Assembly: GCA_040385825.1 (NCBI GenBank)
Contig: JAZKGQ010000019.1
Location: 1 to 46,110, forward strand
Source: JANNNF01 sp040385825
Lineage (GTDB): Bacteria; Pseudomonadota; Alphaproteobacteria; Rhodobacterales; Rhodobacteraceae
Direction: 5' to 3'
DNA length: 46,110 nucleotides
In this document: one piece after another, positions 24,786 to 31,973 of the stretch
Layout of the letters: the number at the start of each line of letters is the position of its first letter
Numbering within the stretch: position 1 is the stretch's first letter
Made by a program: the position numbers and the translations under genes
Notes under the pieces: generated by a model
The model's input: the letters and a program-made list of their open reading frames with translations, nothing else
Database searches by the model: none
What the model was told of the DNA's origin: nothing

Positions 24786-25811
24786 TTACCCGTCAAACAG
24801 ATCGCTCTGCCCCACGCGCGGCGCCTCCAGCCCCAGATGCGCCCAGGCCTTTTGCCCCAGCATCCGCCCGCGCGGGGTGCGCAAAAGCAGGCCCTGCTGC
24901 AACAGATAGGGCTCGATCACTTCCTCGATCGCGTCGCGCGCCTCGCTCAGCGCCGCCGCAATCGTCTCTACCCCCACCGGGCCGCCACCATAATTGTCGG
25001 CCAGCAGCGACAGATAGCGCCGGTCGCCGCCATCCAGCCCCAGATGATCCACTCCCAACCGCGTCAATGCCCGGTCGGCCAGACCGCGGCTGATGCGCCC
25101 GCCTTCCTCGACCATGGCAAAATCTACTACCCGGCGCAGCAGACGGCCCGCGATCCGCGGGGTGCCGCGCGCACGGCGCGCAATCTCGCGGCAGCCCGCA
25201 TCCTCGGCCTGCACGCCCAGAAGACGTGCCCCGCGCGTGACGATCAGGTGCAATTCATCTTCGGTATAGAACTGCAACCGTGTGGGAATGCCAAAGCGGT
25301 CGCGCAGCGGCGTGGTCAGCAGACCCATCCGGGTGGTGGCGCCGACCAGCGTGAAGGGCTGCAAATCGATCCGCACCGTGCGCGCGGCGGGGCCTTCGCC
25401 GATCACGAGGTCCAGCGCGAAATCCTCCATCGCCGGATACAGCACTTCCTCGACCACCGGGCTGAGCCTGTGGATTTCATCAATGAACAGCACATCGCGC
25501 GGTTCCAGATTGGTCAGGATCGCCGCCAGATCGCCCGCCTTGGCCAGCACGGGGCCAGAGGTCATGCGAAACCCCACCCCCAGTTCCCGCGCCATGATCT
25601 GCGCCAGCGTGGTCTTGCCCAGACCGGGGGGGCCGTGGAACAGCGTGTGATCCATCGCCTCGCCACGCATCCGGGCGGCTTCGATGAACACCGCCAGATT
25701 GGCCCGCGCCTCGGCCTGGCCCACAAATTCCGCCAGCGTCTGCGGCCGCAACGCCCGGTCGGCATCCTCGGGCAGCTTCTCGGGGCGCAGGGTGGGGTCG
25801 GAACTGCTCAA
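24786..25811 (-). CDS. ruvB: Holliday junction branch migration helicase RuvB
   Basis: This 341-residue AAA+ motor of RuvAB has Walker A GPPGLGKTTLAQ, Walker B LFIDEIHRL, an arginine-finger/sensor region and a C-terminal winged helix with QQGLLLRTPRGR. The start at TTG 25809-25811 overlaps the stop of the preceding GIY-YIG gene as TTGA. Family members begin at this spot (SDPTLRPE), so TTG is very likely. It is normally directly coupled to ruvA, but here one gene intervenes. Confidence 0.97.
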   Translation of the reverse strand: MSSSDPTLRPEKLPEDADRALRPQTLAEFVGQAEARANLAVFIEAARMRGEAMDHTLFHGPPGLGKTTLAQIMARELGVGFRMTSGPVLAKAGDLAAILTNLEPRDVLFIDEIHRLSPVVEEVLYPAMEDFALDLVIGEGPAARTVRIDLQPFTLVGATTRMGLLTTPLRDRFGIPTRLQFYTEDELHLIVTRGARLLGVQAEDAGCREIARRARGTPRIAGRLLRRVVDFAMVEEGGRISRGLADRALTRLGVDHLGLDGGDRRYLSLLADNYGGGPVGVETIAAALSEARDAIEEVIEPYLLQQGLLLRTPRGRMLGQKAWAHLGLEAPRVGQSDLFDG

Positions 25812-26695
25812 TTCAGGTTCAACCCGAAAGGATGACGGGTGTGAAGCCTGCGTTTCCAGTTGGTTTCCACCATGAGAACGTCCGAAGCCTCGGCATCATG
25901 CAGCAGAAGTTGCAGGATGGAAAAACGGAACTGAGCCGGACTTCTCTTTCCAAGTTCAACCGTCACGCCATTTTCTCCGGCAACATGCGCACGCCATCGT
26001 CCGAGTAAATTCTCGGTGTTATAGGCTGATCCTACATAGCGCATTCCATCAGCCTCATCCGTAATCAAATATACACCACGCCAACCCTCAAGTCGCGCGG
26101 CCCAGTCACGCGGTAGGTTCAGCATCTCCTCTGCCGTCACGATGAAATCGCGCCAGTCTGGCGAAGGTGGCGAAAGTTGCCGCTGGCGGGTGATCTCCAC
26201 AATCTGACAATCCAGCGTTTCTGCAAGGAAACGATATCCGCGCACTCCGATGGGTTTTCGGACCACCATCCGCCCAACCAGATGCGCCAGCTCTGTTCGA
26301 GGGATCAGTTTGAACACAAGCCGACCTGCCAGCCCTGTCCGCTGGCCCAACTCGACAAAGCAAGTGTCTCCATACTTTTGGCGCAAAACTGTACGATAAG
26401 GGTCAGCGTCCAGTTCAAGCATCGTATGAAACTGGCTGTCAACGACCTCAAACAGTCCCGCGTAAATATATTCATTCGCGCCACCCGGCACGAAAGATGC
26501 GATGAATTTTCGCTTCTTCAACGTCGCTTCAACCTGGGAACCATGCTGGTTCTGGAACGCATTGAACAATTCGGGCTGTTCGTCCGCAAGATGGCGCAAG
26601 GCCTTGTGCAGCTTCGGTTTGTCCGAGACATGGAAAAACACACACATATCCGCTGCTGCGATGCCCTGCCCCACAAACATGTCTTTCAGTTGCAT
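25808..26695 (-). CDS. GIY-YIG nuclease-family protein
   Basis: This is a 295-residue protein. The C-terminal third is a GIY-YIG domain with GVYL (207-210), YVG (220-222), the catalytic Arg in LLGRWRAH (about 233) and Glu in VETNWK (about 277), ending HTRHPFGLNLN. The N-terminal 200 residues form a domain I cannot name. This combination occurs as a stand-alone gene in scattered bacteria, and no target is known. Its base composition is visibly less GC-rich than the flanking ruv genes. It begins 4 nt after the ruvA stop and ends overlapping the ruvB start, so it is inserted in the operon with translation kept coupled. GTG at 26698 is an alternative start. Confidence 0.88.
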   Translation of the reverse strand: MQLKDMFVGQGIAAADMCVFFHVSDKPKLHKALRHLADEQPELFNAFQNQHGSQVEATLKKRKFIASFVPGGANEYIYAGLFEVVDSQFHTMLELDADPYRTVLRQKYGDTCFVELGQRTGLAGRLVFKLIPRTELAHLVGRMVVRKPIGVRGYRFLAETLDCQIVEITRQRQLSPPSPDWRDFIVTAEEMLNLPRDWAARLEGWRGVYLITDEADGMRYVGSAYNTENLLGRWRAHVAGENGVTVELGKRSPAQFRFSILQLLLHDAEASDVLMVETNWKRRLHTRHPFGLNLN

Positions 26696-26699
26696 CACT

Positions 26700-27371
26700 C
26701 TACCTCGGCGCCAGCAGTTTCAGTGCGGCCCGGATCATCGTCGCCGTGTCAGCCTCGGGCATCTCGGCGGCGATGGTGGCCACGGCTTGCGCGGCCTCGC
26801 CCGGACCGTAGCCCAGATTGACCAGGGCCGACATCGCATCCGCACTGAACGCGGCGCGGGAAACGGCGACGGTGGGGGCCTTCGCGGCACGCGGTTTCAC
26901 CACGGGCGCCGCCTCGACCACCTCGTCCACAGCCGCCACCGAGGCCAGCGACACCCCCGCAGCCATCAACCCCGGCGCCTTGGATTTCAGCTCCAGGATC
27001 ACCCGCTGCGCCAGTTTCGGCCCCACGCCGGGGGCCGATTGCACCGCACGCGCGTCGCCAAGGGTGATGGCGCGCGCCGCCCCTTCCACCCCCAGAGTGC
27101 CCAGTATCGCCATCGCGGCCTTGGCCCCCACGCCCTGCACGGTGGTCAGCAGCTTGTGCCATTCCTTTTCGATCATGGTGGGAAAGCCGAACAGTTGCAG
27201 CAGATCCTCGCGCACCACCAACTCGGTATACAGCGCCACCGCCTCGCCCACCCCCGGCAACCCGGCCAGGGTGCGGTCCGACACGAAGACGATGTAGCCG
27301 ACCCCGCGCACATCGATCAGCACGTTGTCCGCGCCGCGCCAATCCAGCCGGCCTGATATCTTGCCGATCAT
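26700..27371 (-). CDS. ruvA: Holliday junction branch migration protein RuvA
   Basis: This 223-residue RuvA has an N-terminal OB fold (MIGKISGRLDWRG), two helix-hairpin-helix motifs (VQGVGAKAAMAILGTLG; SAPGVGPKLAQRVILELK) and a C-terminal UBA-like domain (ALVNLGYGPGEAAQAVATI) that contacts RuvB. The ATG at 27369-27371 overlaps the ruvC stop (ATGA). Confidence 0.96.
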   Translation of the reverse strand: MIGKISGRLDWRGADNVLIDVRGVGYIVFVSDRTLAGLPGVGEAVALYTELVVREDLLQLFGFPTMIEKEWHKLLTTVQGVGAKAAMAILGTLGVEGAARAITLGDARAVQSAPGVGPKLAQRVILELKSKAPGLMAAGVSLASVAAVDEVVEAAPVVKPRAAKAPTVAVSRAAFSADAMSALVNLGYGPGEAAQAVATIAAEMPEADTATMIRAALKLLAPR

Positions 27372-27886
27372 CCGCCCACCTTTCGCAAGGCCGCCTGCAA
27401 GCGACCTGCCGATTGCAGGTGATGCGCGTGGCAAATCGCAATCGCCAGCGCATCCGCCGCATCGGGGCCTGCAATCACCACGCCGGGCAGTTGCACCCGC
27501 ACCATATGGTCCACCTGCCCCTTGTCGGCGTGCCCCACCCCCACGACCGTCTTCTTCACCGCGTTCGGGGCATATTCGCCCACAGTCAGCCCGAACTGGG
27601 CGGGCACGAGCAGCGCAATGCCGCGCGCCTGACCCAGCTTCAGCGTGGCCACCGCATCCTTGTTCACAAAGGTATTTTCCACCGCCGCCGCATCGGGGGC
27701 ATAGCTGCGCAGCACCTCGGTCAACTGGCTGTGCAGGGTCAGCAGGCGCTGCGCCAGATCGCCCTCCCCTGTGCCGGGGCTGGAATGGCAGATGCCGTTG
27801 GCCACATGCGTCAGCCGCGCCCCCGCCACGTCGATCACCCCCCAGCCGAGGTTTCGCAAACCGGGGTCAATGCCCAGAACCCGCAT
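27368..27886 (-). CDS. ruvC: Crossover junction endodeoxyribonuclease RuvC
   Basis: This 172-residue Holliday junction resolvase has an RNase H-like fold with the catalytic Asp in MRVLGIDPGLRNLGWG, Glu in AAAVENTF, and the C-terminal Asp pair in GPDAADALAIA. It is the first gene of the ruvC-ruvA-(GIY-YIG)-ruvB set. The start ATG is at 27884-27886. Confidence 0.97.
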   Translation of the reverse strand: MRVLGIDPGLRNLGWGVIDVAGARLTHVANGICHSSPGTGEGDLAQRLLTLHSQLTEVLRSYAPDAAAVENTFVNKDAVATLKLGQARGIALLVPAQFGLTVGEYAPNAVKKTVVGVGHADKGQVDHMVRVQLPGVVIAGPDAADALAIAICHAHHLQSAGRLQAALRKVGG

Positions 27887-28218
27887 TCCTGCCGCCCTTT
27901 TCTCGTTTTTTCCGGGTTAGCACGAATAGGGAACATCCGCCAACCTCTTTCCGTCGCGCCCCCACGATCACGCGGGGCTTGCAGGCCGGTCACGGCTGCG
28001 TTATCTGCCCCCGGCAAAACCGACGCAGGTCAGCCCAAAAGCGACGCCCGCATCGAAGGCTTTGACGATTATGGCGAAATTGCGACAAACAGGCATGCAG
28101 TGGACGCAAGTCCGCCATGCCAAGCCGACCGCTTGCCATACGCCGGGCGCACGCCTATTTGGCTGTTACGCAGAGAAGAAGCCTCTGGAATGAGCAGTTT
28201 ATGAAAAGGATAACCGCC
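27887..28218. other. Intergenic region between divergent ruvC and the DUF1127 gene
   Basis: There are 332 nt without a supported gene. It should carry the promoters of ruvC (leftwards) and of the DUF1127 gene (rightwards). A TTGAC-like box lies at about 28061, but no convincing -10 partner is visible. Short open frames here show no recognisable protein. Confidence 0.4.
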
Positions 28219-28422
28219 ATGGCCGCCACTCAGACCACCCGCCCGGCGCCGTTTGGCGCTATCACGACCTACCGCGCCATCAATGGTGTCAGCTCGATGC
28301 TGGTCGCCCTTGCCGCCTGGAATGACGCCCGCGTCACCCGCAATGCCCTTGGCAAGCTGACCGACCGCGAACTGGACGATATCGGCCTGTGCCGCGCCGA
28401 CATCTACACGCTGGGAAACTGA
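28219..28422 (+). CDS. DUF1127 domain-containing small protein
   Basis: This 67-residue protein has a C-terminal DUF1127 segment (ARVTRNALGKLTDRELDDIGLCRADIYTLG). DUF1127 proteins are short and Arg-rich. In alphaproteobacteria some affect RNA turnover or phosphate and carbon metabolism. The start ATG 28219 follows AAAAGGA at 28204-28210 at good spacing; an earlier ATG (28201) overlaps that ribosome site and is less likely. It is followed by two hairpins. Confidence 0.85.
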   Translation: MAATQTTRPAPFGAITTYRAINGVSSMLVALAAWNDARVTRNALGKLTDRELDDIGLCRADIYTLGN

Positions 28423-28430
28423 TAGCCCCT

Positions 28431-28444
28431 GCTTGCATGCAAGC
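28431..28444. repeat. Perfect palindrome after the DUF1127 gene
   Basis: GCTTGCATGCAAGC is a 14-bp self-complementary sequence, 8 nt after the DUF1127 stop. It may add to the transcription stop or be a mRNA end structure. Confidence 0.5.
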
Positions 28445-28458
28445 GCCGGACTGAAAAT

Positions 28459-28493
28459 AGCCGCTACCCGTGTCGGGTTGGCGGCTTGTTTCA
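28459..28493 (+). terminator. Rho-independent terminator of the DUF1127 gene
   Basis: AGCCGC (28459-28464) pairs with GCGGCT (28481-28486), extended by ACCC/GGGT inside, with a short loop and followed by TGTTTCATTCTT. This gives a good stem plus T-rich tail for plus-strand transcripts, 37 nt past the stop codon. Confidence 0.65.
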
Positions 28494-28531
28494 TTCTTGG
28501 GGCAGGATGCCACGCGTCGGCGTCGTGAGGA

Positions 28532-28885
28532 TCAGAGCTTTGGCGGAAACTGCCGGGTCAGAAAGGCCGAAACCGCCAGCGTGGCAGGATCGGCCTGCAT
28601 CAGCCAGCCGCCCAGACGATCAAAGCCTTCGCCCTGCATCAGCCCGTCGACCCGCGCCTGATAAACGTCGCCGCCGATCTTGTAATGGATCGCGGCCTTC
28701 AGCCCCACCGACATCAGCACCAGAACCAGCAGCGGTTTGACCACCGACAGATTGCGCTTTTTCGGGCGGGTATAGGCGGAACGCCCCAACGTGCCGGGGG
28801 CTTCAAAACCATAGCCTTTGGCACGCGCCTTTTCGACACGCGACACACGGCTTTCAAATTCCTTGAGGTTCGGGTCAGCGTACAT
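28532..28885 (-). CDS. Small single-pass membrane protein, unknown
   Basis: This is a 117-residue protein that I do not recognise. Features: a charged N-terminus (MYADPNLKEFESRVSRVEKARAKGYGFEA in outline), a basic stretch (RPKKRN) before one membrane helix (about 48-64: VVKPLLVLVLMSVGLKAA), and a C-terminal part facing the other side ending FLTRQFPPKL. The basic residues suggest the N-terminus stays inside. It occurs convergent to the DUF1127 gene and is probably conserved in related genomes. A GTG start at 28894 is possible. Confidence 0.65.
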   Translation of the reverse strand: MYADPNLKEFESRVSRVEKARAKGYGFEAPGTLGRSAYTRPKKRNLSVVKPLLVLVLMSVGLKAAIHYKIGGDVYQARVDGLMQGEGFDRLGGWLMQADPATLAVSAFLTRQFPPKL

Positions 28886-29002
28886 AATCGTCACCAGAAT
28901 GTCAGGCCCCCGCCTAAGACCTTGATGCGGTAACTTTGTGGCAAAATTTGGGCGCCGGCCGGAAAAATTACGGCCAGCGGCAGAATATGCGGCGCTTTTG
29001 CC

Positions 29003-29890
29003 TTAATTGCGCGCCAGAACCAGCGTCGACCATTCGCCTATGTCGTCACGCGCCTGCAAGGTGAAGCCCGCCGTCACATAGGCCGCCGTCACGGCCTCGG
29101 CCTGCACCACCAGCAGACCCGACAGGATGCAAAGCCCGCCCTGTCCCACATGCGCGGCCATCGGCGGGGCCAGTTCGATCAGCGGACCTTTCAGGATATT
29201 GGCAAAGACCAGATCAAAGGGGGCTGCCTCGGCCAGACGCGGGTGGGCAAAGCCTGCGGCCTCCATGCACTCCAGCCGCCCCTGCATGCCGTTGATCGCC
29301 ACATTCGCCAGCGCCACGTCCACCGCCACTTCGTCGATGTCCGACGCCAGCACCAGCGCATCGGGCAACACCGCCGCCGCCGCCATCGCCAGAACGGCGG
29401 TGCCACAGCCGATGTCGGCCACGCGGGCAGGCCGGAACCCCGCCTCGTACAGCCGGTCAAACGCCCGCAGACAGCCCAGCGTGGTGCCATGGTGCCCGGT
29501 GCCAAAGGCCACCGTGGCCTCGATCTGCAAGGTGATGCGGCCGCCTTGCGCAAGGATGCCGGGCACCTTGTCGGCGTCATGGCTGCCATAGACAAAGAAC
29601 CGCCCGGCCTCGACCGGCGACAACTCGCGCCGCACCTTGGCCACCCAGTCGATTTCCGGCAGTTCCGACATGACAAACGGCTTGGCCCCGAAAGCCAGCG
29701 CCAGCATGTCAAGGATGCCCTCATTCGGCGGCTCAAGGAAATAGACGCCAACCTCCCACAGGCCGGACCCGTCCTCGATCTCAAACACGCCGACCCCGGT
29801 GGGTTCGGGCTGCATCTTTTCCACCGCCTCCGACAGCGCCAGGGCTGCCGCTTCGCCCGGAAGGGTGGTCAGTGCGGTGAAGGTGGGCAT
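29003..29890 (-). CDS. prmA: Ribosomal protein L11 methyltransferase
   Basis: This 295-residue PrmA trimethylates L11. It has an N-terminal substrate-recognition domain and a SAM-binding domain with VAFGTGHHGTT, DIGCGTAVLAMAAA and the catalytic-side motif FANIL. The start ATG 29888-29890 was chosen from similarity (MPTFTALTTLPG); an upstream Met in the same frame lacks support. A 66-nt gap separates it from the geranylgeranyl-reductase-type gene on the same strand. Confidence 0.93.
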   Translation of the reverse strand: MPTFTALTTLPGEAAALALSEAVEKMQPEPTGVGVFEIEDGSGLWEVGVYFLEPPNEGILDMLALAFGAKPFVMSELPEIDWVAKVRRELSPVEAGRFFVYGSHDADKVPGILAQGGRITLQIEATVAFGTGHHGTTLGCLRAFDRLYEAGFRPARVADIGCGTAVLAMAAAAVLPDALVLASDIDEVAVDVALANVAINGMQGRLECMEAAGFAHPRLAEAAPFDLVFANILKGPLIELAPPMAAHVGQGGLCILSGLLVVQAEAVTAAYVTAGFTLQARDDIGEWSTLVLARN

Positions 29891-29956
29891 CGGCGATCTC
29901 CGGGGTTGGGGCAAACGTGCAGGTAGCGGCAGGGACGGGCAGGGTCAAGCACGCCC

Positions 29957-31102
29957 TCAGACGCGCCCTGTCCGCCCGGTCAGCATCCGCACCGCCAGCC
30001 GCGCGAAACTGGCCAGCGTCAGGTCGGCGTAATCCATCTTGCCCGCCAGCAGATCGAAATAGCGCCGTTGCAGCCGTTCCGACCCTGCCAGCAGCCCGAT
30101 GAACCGCTGCTGCAACAGCGGGTGATAGATCACCCGCGCCAGAACACGTGCGCGCCGCAGTTCCGCCTGCACCGGCCGCAAGCGCCGCGCATAACCCGCC
30201 ATCGCCGCCTCTGGCGCGCCTGCCGCAATCGCCTCTGCCGCCGCCTCGGCGGCCAGTTGCCCCGACTTCACCGCCCAGGCGATGCCCTCGCCGGTGATCG
30301 GATCGACAAACCCCGCCGCATCCCCCACCAGCAGCACCGCCCCCCGCCCCGGATCAGGGCGCGGGTCACCGAACGGCAGATGGTGGCCCTTGATCTTCAG
30401 CGCTGCCGGATCATGGCCCCGCGCCAGCAGCCAGGCCTGAAACGTGGCCTTCAGGTCGGGGTTGCGGCCTTGCACGCCGCCAATGCCCACCGTCAGACTG
30501 TCATGCTTGGGAAACGCCCAGGCATAGCCCCAGTTGGCCGCCGTCACATCCAGCAGCGCGACCCGGTCCGCCGCCCCCGGCGCAACCGGCACCTCGGCCT
30601 CCAGCGCAAAGCCGATGCGGCCGGGGTCATAGGCGCGGCCGAACAGCCCCCGCCCCACCATGGAATTGACCCCATCCGCCCCGATCAGCACCCGGCCCTG
30701 CAAGGCGCGGCCATCCTCCAGCACCACCCGGCCCCCTTGCAGCGCCGATACCCGACAACCGGTAAAGTCCTGCGCCCCCGCGCCCATGGCCTGCGCCAGC
30801 AAGGCCGCGTCGAAATCACGCCGCTGGGTATAGCGGATGACCGGAGCATCCGCCAAATCGGCCAGCATCCGCGCGCCTGACATCAGTTGCACGCGGCCAG
30901 CCTCCAGCCAGATGCCAGCGGGCAGCCCGGTGAACACCGCGTCCAGATGCGCCGCACAGCGCCCGGTGATCCCACCCCCGCACAGCTTGTCGCGCGGAAA
31001 GCGGGCCTTGTCGATCAGCGCCACCGACAGGCCCAAACCCCGCGCCCGCAGCGCCGCCGTGGCCCCCGCAGGCCCGGCCCCGAGTATCACAAGGTCATGC
31101 AT
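29957..31102 (-). CDS. Geranylgeranyl-reductase-family FAD-dependent oxidoreductase
   Basis: This 381-residue flavoprotein has an N-terminal dinucleotide fold VILGAGPAGATAAL, KLCGGGIT (substrate loop), and the second FAD motif VLLVGDAAGFVDPITGEGI. Members reduce isoprenoid double bonds (BchP/ChlP, archaeal lipids) or oxidise other substrates. No photosynthesis genes are in the window, so a bacteriochlorophyll role is not supported here. The start was set at ATG 31100-31102, 9 nt after the msrA stop, which suggests co-transcription with msrA. Confidence 0.85.
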   Translation of the reverse strand: MHDLVILGAGPAGATAALRARGLGLSVALIDKARFPRDKLCGGGITGRCAAHLDAVFTGLPAGIWLEAGRVQLMSGARMLADLADAPVIRYTQRRDFDAALLAQAMGAGAQDFTGCRVSALQGGRVVLEDGRALQGRVLIGADGVNSMVGRGLFGRAYDPGRIGFALEAEVPVAPGAADRVALLDVTAANWGYAWAFPKHDSLTVGIGGVQGRNPDLKATFQAWLLARGHDPAALKIKGHHLPFGDPRPDPGRGAVLLVGDAAGFVDPITGEGIAWAVKSGQLAAEAAAEAIAAGAPEAAMAGYARRLRPVQAELRRARVLARVIYHPLLQQRFIGLLAGSERLQRRYFDLLAGKMDYADLTLASFARLAVRMLTGRTGRV

Positions 31103-31111
31103 GACCAAGGA

Positions 31112-31768
31112 TCAGACCGCCACACCCAACCCGATCGGGCAAGTGACACCCGTACCACCGATCCCGCAATAGCCGTTGGGGTTTTTCTCCAGATACTGCT
31201 GGTGATACTCCTCGGCGAAATAGAACACCGGGGCGGGCAGGATCTCGGTCGTGATCTGCCCCTTGCCCGCCGCCGTCAGCGCCGCCTGATAGACCGCCTT
31301 GCTGGCCTTGGCCGCCGTCTCCTGTTCGGGCGTATAGGTATAGATCCCCGACCGATAGGTGGACCCCACATCGTTGCCCTGCCGCATGCCCATGGTCGGG
31401 TCATGCCCTTCCCAGAACAGCTTCAGCAACCCGTCATAGCTGATGATGACGGGATCAAAGATCACCCGCACCACCTCGTTGTGGCCGGTCAACTGGGTGC
31501 AGGTTTCCTTGTAGGTCGGGTTCGGCGTGAACCCCGCCGCATAGCCCACCATGGTCAGCCAGACGCCTCGGGTCTGCCAGAACTTGCGCTCTACCCCCCA
31601 GAAACACCCCATGCCGAACATCGCCTCGGCCATGCCGTCCGGGACCGGCGATTTCAGGGGAATTCCGCTGATGAAATGCACCTCTGCCGTCGGCAAGGGC
31701 GCAGCCCGCCCCGGCAGCGCCTTGTCGGGGCTGACCATATCCATCTTGCCACGATCCTGGAAAAACAT
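31112..31768 (-). CDS. msrA: Peptide-methionine (S)-S-oxide reductase MsrA
   Basis: This 218-residue MsrA repairs oxidised methionine. The active-site motif GCFWG has its Cys at about 54, and the C-terminal EEYHQQYLEKNPNGYCG contains the resolving Cys region. The N-terminal ~30-residue extension (MFFQDRGKMDMVSPDKALPG) is common in this group. The ATG at 31766-31768 follows GGAGATG at suitable distance. Neighbours are priA upstream and the flavoprotein downstream. Confidence 0.95.
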   Translation of the reverse strand: MFFQDRGKMDMVSPDKALPGRAAPLPTAEVHFISGIPLKSPVPDGMAEAMFGMGCFWGVERKFWQTRGVWLTMVGYAAGFTPNPTYKETCTQLTGHNEVVRVIFDPVIISYDGLLKLFWEGHDPTMGMRQGNDVGSTYRSGIYTYTPEQETAAKASKAVYQAALTAAGKGQITTEILPAPVFYFAEEYHQQYLEKNPNGYCGIGGTGVTCPIGLGVAV

Positions 31769-31922
31769 CTGACATCTCCATCCTTGATCTGTCAGATATA
31801 GGGCAGCCCAGGCCCTGCCGCCAGTCATTCGGCAAAGCGCGCCCTTTCACATTGGTCCAAATATCCAGGACACACCGGCGGCAAGACCGCGCCCACATGC
31901 GCACATCGGCGCAGGCCGATGC

Positions 31923-31948
31923 TGCGCCGTCAAAGAATCTGCGGCGCA
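31923..31948 (-). terminator. Hairpin between priA and msrA
   Basis: TGCGCCG (31923-31929) and CGGCGCA (31942-31948) form a 7-bp GC stem with a 12-nt loop, just after the priA stop. There is no T-run, so it is at most a weak terminator or pause. Confidence 0.35.
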
Positions 31949-31973
31949 TGCCGCTCAATTCAATAACCGCCCG

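Noticed and set aside
29957..31102. Assignment of the flavoprotein as bacteriochlorophyll geranylgeranyl reductase (bchP)
   Set aside because: No other photosynthesis gene is in the window and the family is broad; only the general family name is supported.
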